This document shows positions 28,655 through 36,876 of a stretch of 60,331 nt of DNA, piece by piece (the first letter of the stretch is position 1; each line of letters starts with the position of its first letter). The stretch spans positions 1 through 60,331 of the forward strand of contig JAFIEG010000017.1 of NCBI GenBank assembly GCA_020832665.1, in the 5' to 3' direction. The notes under the pieces were generated by a model that was given only the letters and a program-made list of their open reading frames with translations, was not told where the DNA came from and made no database searches. Source of the DNA: Pararhodobacter sp. (lineage in GTDB: Bacteria > Pseudomonadota > Alphaproteobacteria > Rhodobacterales > Rhodobacteraceae). A program made the position numbers and the translations under genes.

Positions 28655-28695
28655 ATTCGGAAAAAAGGCTTGACCGGAATGCATGATTCGGAAAA
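28655..28695 (+). promoter_or_regulatory. Direct repeat and possible promoter upstream of the catabolic cluster
   Basis: ATTCGGAAAA occurs twice in the same orientation, at 28655-28664 and 28686-28695, 31 bp apart (about three helical turns), with a -35-like TTGACC (28670-28675) between. It lies 48-88 nt before the first gene of the cluster. The rest of the 223-nt gap (28520-28742) shows nothing clear. Confidence 0.35.
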
Positions 28696-28742
28696 CCTTA
28701 ACCCATCAGTTTGGTTTTTTGGGCACAACCCGGGGAGAGGTG

Positions 28743-29795
28743 ATGCTGCAGGAACGGATCGAGGGTAAATGGCTTGCCGCCTTTCGCCGCGTGCTGGCCC
28801 TCAACGGCATCGGCGAGGGCACGAAGGTTGCCATCCTGTCGGAAACCCAGTCGCGGCCAGTGCTTGTGCATCTGAGCGAACTTGCCGCGCATGATCTGGG
28901 CGCCGAATTCTGCATGATCTGCATGCCCACCCCGGCGCAGAGCGCGCCGGTGCCGGTGAAATCAACAGGCACAAGCTGGGCCATCCAGGGCAATTGCGCG
29001 GTGATCGAGGCGCTCAAGCTTGTCGAAGTGATCGTCGATTGCACTGTCGAGGGACTCATCCACGCCCCCGAATGGCCCGAGATCGAGGAGGCGGGCAACA
29101 CCCGCCTGCTGGTCATCACCAACGAACACCCCGAGATACTGGAACGGCTGGAGCCCACCGCCGAACTGGGTCCGCGTGTCGAGCGCGGCATCGAAATGCT
29201 GCGCGCGGCCAGCCACATGCATGTCACCTCGCCCGCCGGCACCGATCTGCATGTCGATCTCAAGGGCGCGCCCTGCGGCGGCACCGCCGGTTTCGGCACC
29301 ACGCCGGGTGCCGTGGCGCACTGGCCCGGCGGGCTGTGCCTGGCCTTTCCCGGCGAGCGCTGCGTCAATGGCCGCATCGTCATGGCGCCGGGCGACATGA
29401 ACCTGACCTTCAAGACCACGCTCGCCAGCCGCATCGATTTCACGATCGAGGATGATTTCATCACCAGTATCACAGGCGACGGCATCGATGCGCTGCATTT
29501 TCGCGAATATCTCGAAGCCTGGGACGACCCCAACGCCTGGGGCATGAGCCATGTCGGCTGGGGCATGAACCCGGCCACGCGCTGGGTGTCGGCGGCGATG
29601 TATGACAAGCGCGACATGCAGGCGGTCGAGTTTCGCGCGCTGGCGGGCTCGTTTTTGTGGTCCACCGGCGCCAATCAATATGCCGGGCGCTGGACGCTGG
29701 GCCATTTCGACCTGCCGATGCGCAACTGCACCATCACGCTTGATGGCCAGACGGTTGTGAAGGACGGCGCCCTGACAGGAGAGCTTGCACAATGA
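28743..29795 (+). CDS. NicX-like metal-dependent ring-cleavage dioxygenase (M29-type fold)
   Basis: This 350-aa protein has the same length as Pseudomonas NicX (2,5-dihydroxypyridine 5,6-dioxygenase) and shares its metal-site segments: H270 in MSHVGWGMNP, and H321 and D323 in GHFDLPMRNC, equivalent to the His-His-Asp iron triad of NicX as I recall it. Other shared blocks are GTDLHVDL, HWPGGLCLAFP and FREYLEAWDDPNAWG. It would open a hydroxylated pyridine-type ring using Fe(II) and O2. Database annotation may call it a leucyl aminopeptidase because of the M29 fold. ATG 28743 has GGGGAG upstream. The next gene overlaps its stop by 4 nt. Confidence 0.72.
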   Translation: MLQERIEGKWLAAFRRVLALNGIGEGTKVAILSETQSRPVLVHLSELAAHDLGAEFCMICMPTPAQSAPVPVKSTGTSWAIQGNCAVIEALKLVEVIVDCTVEGLIHAPEWPEIEEAGNTRLLVITNEHPEILERLEPTAELGPRVERGIEMLRAASHMHVTSPAGTDLHVDLKGAPCGGTAGFGTTPGAVAHWPGGLCLAFPGERCVNGRIVMAPGDMNLTFKTTLASRIDFTIEDDFITSITGDGIDALHFREYLEAWDDPNAWGMSHVGWGMNPATRWVSAAMYDKRDMQAVEFRALAGSFLWSTGANQYAGRWTLGHFDLPMRNCTITLDGQTVVKDGALTGELAQ

Positions 29796-31150
29796 ACGAA
29801 GCCGCCCCTCTTTCCGTCGCCGTCACCGGCGCGATCCCGTCATCCGACCCGGGGGATTACTACGATCTCAGCCGCATCCGCCCCGAGGTGCTGGAAAAGC
29901 TGCGCCGGCTGAACGAGCTGGGCGCGACGCGATTCGCGCAACGGGCAAGGGCGGTCGATGATGCGGCCTCCTTCCCCGAGGAAAACTACCGCGACCTTGC
30001 CGAGGAAGGCTTTCTCAACCTGTGCATCCCCGAGGAATTCGGCGGCTGGGGCTGGTCCCTGGGCGAATACGCCATGGCCGGCGCCGAGATCGCCAAGCAT
30101 TGCGGGGCCACTGCGCTGACTTTCAACATGCACACCATGTCGATGGCCTGGTCGCGCTTCATGTTCGACATGCCCAATCTGACGGATGAAGAGCGCGCCG
30201 CCTTCGCACCGCTGCGCGCGCGACAGTTTCGCCGCGCCGTGGCCGAGCGCGCGATCTATTCGCAGCCCATCTCCGAGGGCGGGCAGAACTGGACATCAAA
30301 GCCCAACCAGACCCAGTGCCGCGCCGTCGAGGGGGGCTGGCGCATCAACGGGTTCAAGAAATTCGCCTCGCTGGCGGGGTATTGCGATTACTACACCATC
30401 GTCTGCACCGAGGTGTTCGAGGGCATCGAGCCGCGCCATGAGGACACGCTGCTTTTCGTGGTGCACAAGGACAACCCCGGCCTTTCGGTCAAGGGCGAGT
30501 GGGACCCGCTGGGCATGCGCGGCACCAATTCGCGCGATCTGATCCTCAAGGATGTCTTTGTCACCGAAGATGACCTGCTCATGCCGCGCGGCATCTTCAA
30601 CAAGACCCTGCCCAACTGGCCGCATATGATGGCCACACTCAGCCCTACCTATATGGGGCTGGCGCAGGGCGCCTATGATTTCACCATCGCCTATCTGCGC
30701 GGCCAGATCCCCGGCCAGCCGCCCATCGACCGGCGCATGTATGCCACCAAGCGCGTGGCGGTCAGCAAGATGTATGCGCGCCTGGCCTCGATCCGCGCGC
30801 TGTGGTGGCAGGCATTCGGCGAGGCGAAGGGCTTTCCCTCCAGACCCGAGGTGATGCGCATGTATGCGGCGCAATACAACGTCATGGAGGGCGCGCAGGA
30901 GCTGGCGGCGCTGGCCATCCGCACCTGCGGCGGGCAGTCGATGCTGCGTTCGCTGCCGCTTGAGCGGATCTATCGCGACAGCCGCTGCGGGGCGCTGATG
31001 CTGCCCTACACCTCCGAGATCATGGAGGATTACATCGGCGTGCTGGCGCTTTACGACATGGACGAGCTTGACGGCGCGCCCGGCGACGAGGGCGGCGCGC
31101 GCAGCTCGCTGTGGCGCGGCGATGCCGGCTCGCTGAAGGGGCTGCGCTGA
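29792..31150 (+). CDS. Acyl-CoA-dehydrogenase-fold flavoprotein without the catalytic Glu; probable FMNH2 monooxygenase
   Basis: This 452-aa protein has the ACAD fold: a helical N-domain (EENYRDLAEEGFLNLCIPEEFGGWGWSLGEYAMAGAEIAKHCG), a beta-domain (GGWRINGFKKFASLAGYCDYY) and a C-terminal helical domain (IRTCGGQSMLRSLPLERIYRDSRCG). In true dehydrogenases the last segment ends in YEGT with the catalytic Glu; here it is LMLPYTSE, with P405 at that position. Loss of the base is seen in flavin-dependent hydroxylases of the same fold (group D), and a flavin reductase gene sits downstream at 34656. I infer hydroxylation of the substrate, but a non-catalytic or oxidase role is possible. Confidence 0.7.
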   Translation: MNEAAPLSVAVTGAIPSSDPGDYYDLSRIRPEVLEKLRRLNELGATRFAQRARAVDDAASFPEENYRDLAEEGFLNLCIPEEFGGWGWSLGEYAMAGAEIAKHCGATALTFNMHTMSMAWSRFMFDMPNLTDEERAAFAPLRARQFRRAVAERAIYSQPISEGGQNWTSKPNQTQCRAVEGGWRINGFKKFASLAGYCDYYTIVCTEVFEGIEPRHEDTLLFVVHKDNPGLSVKGEWDPLGMRGTNSRDLILKDVFVTEDDLLMPRGIFNKTLPNWPHMMATLSPTYMGLAQGAYDFTIAYLRGQIPGQPPIDRRMYATKRVAVSKMYARLASIRALWWQAFGEAKGFPSRPEVMRMYAAQYNVMEGAQELAALAIRTCGGQSMLRSLPLERIYRDSRCGALMLPYTSEIMEDYIGVLALYDMDELDGAPGDEGGARSSLWRGDAGSLKGLR

Positions 31151-31212
31151 GGGATGGGTTGTCGCTCGGTTCCGTCAGCGTTCCTGCCATTTGAATGGCC
31201 GTTTGGCTGGTT

Positions 31213-31264
31213 CCCGCCCGTGCGCAAGCACGGGCAGCGCCCGCCCGCCCCCCAGGCGGGCGCT
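31213..31264 (+). repeat. GC-rich double-hairpin repeat, copy 1
   Basis: GCCCGTGC-GCAA-GCACGGGC is followed at once by a second stem made of GCGCCCGCC and GGCGGGCGC. The same about 52-nt sequence appears in reverse orientation at 52016-52069 and partly at 36266-36292. It fills much of the 177-nt gap (31151-31327), which also contains the dyad GCCATT-TG-AATGGC. Confidence 0.65.
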
Positions 31265-31327
31265 ACCGCGCCCACCTCGGGCGCGCGCTGCCCGTGCAGC
31301 GAAGCTGGCCCGAAGGTATCCTGACCC

Positions 31328-32620
31328 ATGCCCAGCCAGCGCATCCAGATCCACCGCCTCATTCCCGCCGACCCGGCCGCCATCTGGGCCGTGGCGCGCG
31401 ATTTCTGCGGGCTCTGGCACCCCGCCATGGCCAGCTGCCGCGAAGAGCGCGATGCGCGCGGCGCGCTGATCCGCGCCTTCACCGTGCATGGCGAGGAGAC
31501 GCTCTATCGCGAGCAACTCACCTGGTTTTCCGACAGCGACCGCTCCCTGGGCTATACCCATCTGCAGGGCATCGAGGGTTGCGAGCGCTACGATGCCCGC
31601 CTGACCGTCAGCCCCGCAAAGGCCGGCGGCAGCGCCGTCACCTGGTCGGCCGAGATCACCGCCCCCGCCGCGCGCATCAAGGCCATCGCCTCTGGCACCG
31701 AGGCGGTTTTCGCCGCCGGGATCGAGGCGCTGGCAAGCGCTCCCGCGCCCGAAACCGCCCCCGCCCCCCTGCCCGCCCCGGCCAGCCACGCGCCGCTTGT
31801 GCTTGACGATCTGCCGCGCCTGGCGCTGTCGGTCACCCCCGCCCCCGCCGGGCGCGAGGATACAATGTGCCTGTTCCTGCACGGCATCGGCGGCCAGCGC
31901 GACAACTGGGATGCGCAGCTTGGCCTTGCCGGCACCGTCATGCGCGCAGCGGCGATGGATCTGCGCGGCTATGGCGGCTCCGGCCTGGGCTCGCGCCAGA
32001 GCACCATCGACGATTATTGCGACGACATCGCCCGTGTGGCCGATCATTTCGGTGCTGCCCGGCTGGTGCTGGCGGGGCTTTCCTATGGCTCGTGGATCGC
32101 CACCTCATTCGCCATGCGCCACCCGGGCCGGCTGGCCGGGCTGGTGCTTTCGGGCGGCTGCACCGGCATGTCCGAGGCCGGCCCCGACGAGCGCGAGGCG
32201 TTTCGCATCAGCCGCGAGGTGCCGCTTAACGCGGGCCAGGTGCCCGCCGATTTCGCCCCCGCCGTGGTGAAAGCCATCGCCGGGCCGAATGCCGATGCCG
32301 CCATGCGCGAAGCGCTCTTGCAATCCATGGCCTCGATCCAAGCCGAGACTTATCGCGATGCCTTGAATTGCTTCACCAACCCGTTGGAACGCTTCGATTT
32401 TTCGCGCCTGACCATGCCGGTGCTGATGATGACCGGCGAGCATGACCGCCTCGCCCCGCCCGAGGAAATCCGCGCCGTTGCCGGGCGGATATGGGACAGC
32501 GCCCATCGCCCCGATCTGCGCTTCGAGGTGATCGAGGGCGCCGGCCATGTCTGCAATCTGGAAGCGCCCGAACAGTATAACCGCCACCTGCTGGCCTTCT
32601 TGCGGAAACTCGCGCCATGA
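31328..32620 (+). CDS. SRPBCC domain fused to an alpha/beta hydrolase
   Basis: This 430-aa protein has two domains. Residues about 1-140 are SRPBCC/START-like (PADPAAIWAVARDFCGLWHPAM, GYTHLQGIEGCERYDARLTV, VTWSAEI). A Pro/Ala linker (about 141-158) leads to a hydrolase domain with oxyanion motif LFLHGIGGQRDNW, nucleophile S252 in GLSYGSW, acid D373 in GEHDRLAPP and H407 in GAGHVCNLEAP. In the nicotinate pathway a serine hydrolase (NicD) deformylates the product of NicX, so a similar job on the ring-opened product is plausible. The TetR gene overlaps its stop by 4 nt. The fusion is not one I know as standard. Confidence 0.8.
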   Translation: MPSQRIQIHRLIPADPAAIWAVARDFCGLWHPAMASCREERDARGALIRAFTVHGEETLYREQLTWFSDSDRSLGYTHLQGIEGCERYDARLTVSPAKAGGSAVTWSAEITAPAARIKAIASGTEAVFAAGIEALASAPAPETAPAPLPAPASHAPLVLDDLPRLALSVTPAPAGREDTMCLFLHGIGGQRDNWDAQLGLAGTVMRAAAMDLRGYGGSGLGSRQSTIDDYCDDIARVADHFGAARLVLAGLSYGSWIATSFAMRHPGRLAGLVLSGGCTGMSEAGPDEREAFRISREVPLNAGQVPADFAPAVVKAIAGPNADAAMREALLQSMASIQAETYRDALNCFTNPLERFDFSRLTMPVLMMTGEHDRLAPPEEIRAVAGRIWDSAHRPDLRFEVIEGAGHVCNLEAPEQYNRHLLAFLRKLAP

Positions 32621-33324
32621 GCGCCCCTGCCCGCCAGCCGCTTTCGCGCCGCGAGGCCAACCGCCGCGAGCGCGAGGCGCGCATCCTGCAAGCCGCGCTG
32701 AGCGTGTTCTCGCAAGCGGGCTATTCGGGCGCCACGATGGATGCCGTGGCGGCCGAGGCGGGCATGTCGAAACCCACGCTTTACCAGTATTTTGCGTCGA
32801 AAGAGGCGCTGTTTCAGGCCATGCTGCTGCCGCATGGCGAACGCATGCTCGACCCGTTCGCGCATCCATCGGGCAAGGGGCTGGCGGCGGATCTGCTGAA
32901 TTTCGCATGGGCCTATGCCGAAACCGTCATGAACCCCGAAATGCTGGCGCTGGCGCGGCTTATCATCGGCGAGGTGCAGCGCTTCCCCGAGATCGGCGCC
33001 GCCTATCAGGCCGCCGGGCCCGACCGGCTGCTGGGCGGCATGATGACCTGGCTGGAGGGCCGGCGCGATGCCGGCCAGCTGGTTTTCGATGATGCCGAAC
33101 TGGCCGCGCAGGATTTGTGGGGGCTTATCCTTTCGGCCCCGCGCACCCAGGCGCTGCACCACCCCGCCAACCCGCCCGGCCGCAATGAACTGGCGCGCTA
33201 CATCCATAACGGGCTGCGCGTGTTTCTGCGCGCCTATGCAAGCGAGCCGCAACGCGAATTATCCGCGCTCGAGGCGGCGATAACCGCCCGGGCCCATCCG
33301 ACAGGGACAGAAGATGACGCTTGA
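32617..33324 (+). CDS. TetR/AcrR-family transcriptional regulator
   Basis: This 235-aa protein has an N-terminal TetR DNA-binding domain (ILQAALSVFSQAGYSGATMDAVAAEAGMSKPTLYQYFASKEALFQAM, about 24-70) and a C-terminal ligand/dimer domain. It overlaps the hydrolase gene by 4 nt upstream and the glutamine-synthetase-like gene by 11 nt downstream, so it is embedded in the catabolic operon. It probably represses that operon until a pathway compound binds. The repeated ATTCGGAAAA before the first gene is a possible target. Confidence 0.88.
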   Translation: MSAPARQPLSRREANRREREARILQAALSVFSQAGYSGATMDAVAAEAGMSKPTLYQYFASKEALFQAMLLPHGERMLDPFAHPSGKGLAADLLNFAWAYAETVMNPEMLALARLIIGEVQRFPEIGAAYQAAGPDRLLGGMMTWLEGRRDAGQLVFDDAELAAQDLWGLILSAPRTQALHHPANPPGRNELARYIHNGLRVFLRAYASEPQRELSALEAAITARAHPTGTEDDA

Positions 33325-34654
33325 CGAATACATCGCCGACCCCGAAAGCCGCTTTGCCACGGTGGCGATGACCGATACCAACGGGCTGCTGCGCGGCCAG
33401 ATGGTGGCGGTGGACAGCCTGAAACGCATGCTCACCGCCGGCATGGGCATGGCGCGCGCGCAGCTTGCGCTCGATCCCACCGATGCCTTCCTCACCCTGC
33501 CCGGCGTCACCGACGAGGCCGGCACCTTTGCCGACGAGCCGCTGAAGCTTGACCCGTCCAGCACGCGCCGCCTGCCCTGGTCGAAGCCGGGCCATGACCT
33601 GCTGATCCTTTCGAACTGGACGGGCGCGGCCGGGTCCCTGTGCCCGCGCGCGATCCTGCAATCGGTGCTTGCGCGCGCGGGCGAAAGCGGGTTGGCGCCA
33701 CGCTACGGGATGGAGCTGGAATACACACTTTTTGACGAGACGCCCGATTCGGCGCGCGCCAAGGGCTGGCGCGATCTCAAACCCGCCACGCCGCATGCCA
33801 GCCATGACCTGATCCTCTATCAGGCGGTGCAGACCGAATGGTACGAAGCTGTGGCCGGCATCTGCGAGGCGCTGAAGATCGACCTGGCCAAGATGCACGA
33901 GGAAATCGGCGCGGGCTTCATGGAAGCCTGCATCGGCGCCGGCGAGGGGCTGGAACCGGCCGACCAGATGGTGCTCTTGAAGAACTTCATCCGCGCGCTG
34001 GCGCTCAGGCAGGGGCGCTCGGTCACTTTCATGCCGCGCTGGAGCGAGCAGGCCGACAGCCAGTCGATCCATCTGCATGTCAGCATCAAGGACATGGACG
34101 GCAAGCCGCTGTTCTTCGACGCGGGCGCCGAGAACGGCGTCGGGCAGAGCCTGCGCCATTTCATCGGCGGGTTGCAGGCGCATCTGGGCGATCTGACGCT
34201 GATGTTCCTGCCCACGGTCAACAGCTACCGCCGCTTTGTCGAGGGCACCTTTGCCCCGCCCGGCCTGACATGGGGCTATGAGAACCGCACCACCTGCTTT
34301 CGAATCGTCGGCCATGATGCAGGCACGATGCGGGTGGAAAACCGCCTGCCCGGCGCCGATACCAACCCCTATCTGACCGTCGCCGCCACCGTCGCCGCCG
34401 GGGTCGCCGGCATCATCGGGCAGATCGAGCCCGAGGCGCCGGTGACCGGCTCGGGCTATGGCCAGCCGCCTGTGCGCGATTTCGCCCGCTCCATGCCCGA
34501 GGCCATCGAGCGGTTGAAGGGCTCTGACTTTGCGCGCGACTGGCTGGGCGATGAATTCGTCGAGGGTTTCGCCGCCACCCGCCAGCACCAGTTCAACGAG
34601 TTCGCCGCCAAGGTGCCCGATACCGAACTTCAACGCTTCTTCGAGCTGGGATAG
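33314..34654 (+). CDS. Glutamine-synthetase-like ligase (gamma-glutamyl-amine synthetase type)
   Basis: This 446-aa protein has the complete GS catalytic set: GMELEYTLFD (ExE metal ligands), MHEEIGAGFMEACI, QSIHLHVSI (HxH) and MRVENRLPGADTNPYL (RxExR). The N-terminal beta-grasp region is short, as in type III enzymes such as PuuA or aniline gamma-glutamylating enzymes. In catabolic clusters these proteins ligate glutamate to an amine substrate. That fits removal or activation of an amino-substituted compound here, but the substrate is not known. True housekeeping GS is unlikely from length and context. Confidence 0.8.
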   Translation: MTLDEYIADPESRFATVAMTDTNGLLRGQMVAVDSLKRMLTAGMGMARAQLALDPTDAFLTLPGVTDEAGTFADEPLKLDPSSTRRLPWSKPGHDLLILSNWTGAAGSLCPRAILQSVLARAGESGLAPRYGMELEYTLFDETPDSARAKGWRDLKPATPHASHDLILYQAVQTEWYEAVAGICEALKIDLAKMHEEIGAGFMEACIGAGEGLEPADQMVLLKNFIRALALRQGRSVTFMPRWSEQADSQSIHLHVSIKDMDGKPLFFDAGAENGVGQSLRHFIGGLQAHLGDLTLMFLPTVNSYRRFVEGTFAPPGLTWGYENRTTCFRIVGHDAGTMRVENRLPGADTNPYLTVAATVAAGVAGIIGQIEPEAPVTGSGYGQPPVRDFARSMPEAIERLKGSDFARDWLGDEFVEGFAATRQHQFNEFAAKVPDTELQRFFELG

Positions 34655-34655
34655 C

Positions 34656-35162
34656 ATGATGGACCTTCGCAGCCGCTTTCTGGAAGGCATGAGCCGCGCC
34701 GCCACCTTCGTCGCCGTGGTCACCACCGACGGCCCCGGCGGGCGCGACGGGGTGACGGTGTCCTCGCTCAGCCCGGTTTCGGCCGATGGCGAGGCGCCGG
34801 CTCTGCTGGCCTGCATCCACCACCAGAGCCCGGCGGCGGTGGCGATTCTAAAAAACGAGGGTTTTTGCGCCAATCTGCTGCATGAAAGCCAGCAACAGGA
34901 GGCCAATCTCTTTGCCGGGCGCAGCGCCGCGGGCGCACGTTCAGCGCGCTTCGACGGGCTTGGCTGGAAAGCCGGCGCCGCCGGCCAGCCGCAGCTTGAC
35001 GGCGCCACCGCCGCCTTTCACTGCCGGCTGGCAACGGCGCTGTTGTGGCAGACACATTACATCATCGTCGGGCAGGTCAACGCGGTGGAACTGTCCGACG
35101 ACCCCGCCGCGCTGCTTTACGGCCAGCGCAGCTATCGCAAATCGGTCGGGCTGGAGGAATGA
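34656..35162 (+). CDS. Flavin reductase-like protein (reductase partner of a two-component monooxygenase)
   Basis: This 168-aa protein matches the flavin-reductase-like domain: ATFVAVVTTDGPGGRDGVTVSSLSPVSADGEAPALLACIHHQSPA near the N-terminus, then FCANLLHESQQ and a C-terminal QTHYIIVGQVNAVEL. Such proteins reduce FMN or FAD with NAD(P)H and supply it to a separate oxygenase. The likely partner is the ACAD-fold protein at 29792. It starts 1 nt after the GS-like stop; ATG 34656 and 34659 are both possible. Confidence 0.8.
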   Translation: MMDLRSRFLEGMSRAATFVAVVTTDGPGGRDGVTVSSLSPVSADGEAPALLACIHHQSPAAVAILKNEGFCANLLHESQQQEANLFAGRSAAGARSARFDGLGWKAGAAGQPQLDGATAAFHCRLATALLWQTHYIIVGQVNAVELSDDPAALLYGQRSYRKSVGLEE

Positions 35163-35245
35163 CCGGGCCCGAACCGGACCCGAACCAAGCCCAAACCGCG
35201 CGCAAACAAAAAGAACCAAACCACCGAAACCACCAACCGGGAGAC
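35163..35245 (+). promoter_or_regulatory. T-free CA-rich leader with 11-nt triplicate before tctC
   Basis: There are 83 consecutive bases without a T between the flavin reductase stop and the tctC ribosome site. It includes three imperfect 11-nt units, CCCGAACCGGA (35168-35178), CCCGAACCAAG (35179-35189) and CCCAAACCGCG (35190-35200). In RNA this would be an unstructured, U-free leader that could favour loading of ribosomes on the highly expressed binding protein. Function is inferred. Confidence 0.4.
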
Positions 35246-35249
35246 TGAC

Positions 35250-36203
35250 ATGAAAAAACCCCTTACCCTTGCCGGCGCCCTGGCCGGCACCGCGCTCGCC
35301 GCCGGGCTTGCCGCCGGCTCTGCCGCCGCCGATTACCCCAGCCAGCCGGTCAGCTTTGTCGTGCCCTGGCCGCCGGGCGATCTGGAGGACATTCTCACCA
35401 GGCTGATCGCCGATGCCTTTCAGGATGAATACGGCGTGCCGGCCTCGGTGCTCAACCGCCCCGGCGGCGGCGGCGGGCCGTTCCCCGGCGCCATCGATGT
35501 TGCCACCGCCGCGCCCGATGGCCATACCATCGGCTCTTTCGTGCTGGATGTGCCGCTGATCGGCCACGAGATCGGCATCCCCGAACTCAGCCCGCCGGTG
35601 TTCGAGCCCGTCGGCATCTTCCTCAACTACCCTTTCGTGATCGCCGCCGGTGCCGACGCGCCCTATTCGACGATGGAGGAGCTGGCCGAATACGCGCAGG
35701 ATAACGCCGTCTCGCTGGGCCATTTCGGCATCGTTGCCACGCCGACGCAGGTTTCCTTCGCGCTGGCCAGCCAGATGGGTTTCGAATGGGGCCAGGATGC
35801 CGCCTTCGATGCGCTTGATTGCAACACGCTGGCCTCGGGCGATGCCGATGTCATCAACACCACTCTGCAGCTGGTGCTGCCCTGCATCGACGATCTGACC
35901 ATCCTGGTGTCGATCACCGATGAGCGCATCCCGCTGACACCCGATGTGCCCACCGTGGGCGAGATCGCCCCCGAGCTGGCGCTGACCACCTGGAACGGGC
36001 TGTTCGTGCATCGCGACACGCCAGCCGAGGTGCGCGAACGCATCGCCGTGGTGGCCGAGCGGGTTGTGCTGGGCGAGCAGGCGCAGCGCATCGCCGCCGA
36101 TACCGGCGCCGAGGTGTTCTGGCAGGATGCCGAAGCCTCGGCGGCGCGCATCGCGCATGACATGGAAACACTGGGGCGCATCGGCGAGCTCTTGCCGGAA
36201 TGA
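35250..36203 (+). CDS. tctC: Tripartite tricarboxylate transporter periplasmic binding protein
   Basis: This 317-aa TctC/Bug-family protein has a signal peptide (MKKPLTLAGALAGTALAAGL..., cleavage likely after AAA at 27). The family pattern follows: YPSQPVSFVVPWPPGDLEDILTRLIADAF, VLNRPGGGGG, and AAPDGHTIGSFVLDV. These proteins bind small carboxylates or aromatic acids in the periplasm. The tctB and tctA genes follow. Being in the catabolic operon, it probably binds the pathway substrate. A clear ribosome site (GGGAG) precedes the ATG. Confidence 0.9.
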   Translation: MKKPLTLAGALAGTALAAGLAAGSAAADYPSQPVSFVVPWPPGDLEDILTRLIADAFQDEYGVPASVLNRPGGGGGPFPGAIDVATAAPDGHTIGSFVLDVPLIGHEIGIPELSPPVFEPVGIFLNYPFVIAAGADAPYSTMEELAEYAQDNAVSLGHFGIVATPTQVSFALASQMGFEWGQDAAFDALDCNTLASGDADVINTTLQLVLPCIDDLTILVSITDERIPLTPDVPTVGEIAPELALTTWNGLFVHRDTPAEVRERIAVVAERVVLGEQAQRIAADTGAEVFWQDAEASAARIAHDMETLGRIGELLPE

Positions 36204-36265
36204 TCCGCCGGGCTTCGCAAGGGGCAAGAGGTCTGATGCCGGGGTCGGTTGATGGCATCGGTTGG

Positions 36266-36292
36266 AGCACGGGCAGTGCCCGCCCGGGGGCG
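36266..36292 (+). repeat. GC-rich repeat, partial copy between tctC and tctB
   Basis: AGCACGGGCAGTGCCCGCCC with following GGGGGCG matches the core of the repeats at 31213-31264 and 52016-52069. GGTCGGTTGATGGCATCGG, resembling the start of the mosaic blocks, lies just upstream (36243-36261). Confidence 0.5.
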
Positions 36293-36296
36293 CGTG

Positions 36297-36863
36297 ATGG
36301 CTGAGGCCGGCGCGCCCCCGCACGCCCCGCATCATGGCCGCTCCCAGCGGCCTGCCCGGCGCACCCGCCAGCCAGGTGAGCTACCATTCGCGGTGCTGTT
36401 CCTGGCCTTCACGCTGTGGCTTTACATTCATCTGGGAACCGAGGCGCGCTGGATCGCGCGCTTGACATGGTTTCAGCAACCGGCGCTGTGGCCGGCGATT
36501 GCCATCCACGGCATGCTGGCCTTTGGCGTGGTGAATCTGTTCGCCAGCCTGTTGGCGCAAGGCTCGGAAGGCGACCGGCGCGAGCTGCTCACCTGGCTCA
36601 GGGCGCTGGAATATGTCGGCTGGTATCTGGCCTATGCCTGGGCGGTGGGGCAGATCGGCTATCTGCCCGCCACGCTGGCCACGATGCTGCTTCTGGTCTG
36701 GCGGCTGGGCATCGCCACTCGCGTCAGCCTGTTCTGGGCGGCGGCGTTTTCGGTGGCGGTGGTGGTGGTGTTCAAGTCGCTTTTGCGCGTCGGCATTCCC
36801 GGCGGGCGGCTTTATGCGCTGTTCCCGCCCGACTGGCAGCGCTTCCTGTCGGTGTATTTCTGA
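36297..36863 (+). CDS. tctB: Tripartite tricarboxylate transporter small membrane subunit
   Basis: This 188-aa protein has a charged N-terminus and four predicted transmembrane helices (LPFAVLFLAFTLWLYIHLG, PALWPAIAIHGMLAFGVVNLFASL, ALEYVGWYLAYAWAVGQI, ATLATMLLLVWRLG and the following VSLFWAAAFSVAVVVVF), matching TctB. ATG 36297 is chosen over 36249 because the longer form would translate the repeat element. It forms the membrane complex with TctA. Confidence 0.82.
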   Translation: MAEAGAPPHAPHHGRSQRPARRTRQPGELPFAVLFLAFTLWLYIHLGTEARWIARLTWFQQPALWPAIAIHGMLAFGVVNLFASLLAQGSEGDRRELLTWLRALEYVGWYLAYAWAVGQIGYLPATLATMLLLVWRLGIATRVSLFWAAAFSVAVVVVFKSLLRVGIPGGRLYALFPPDWQRFLSVYF

Positions 36864-36876
36864 GGGGAAACGGCCA

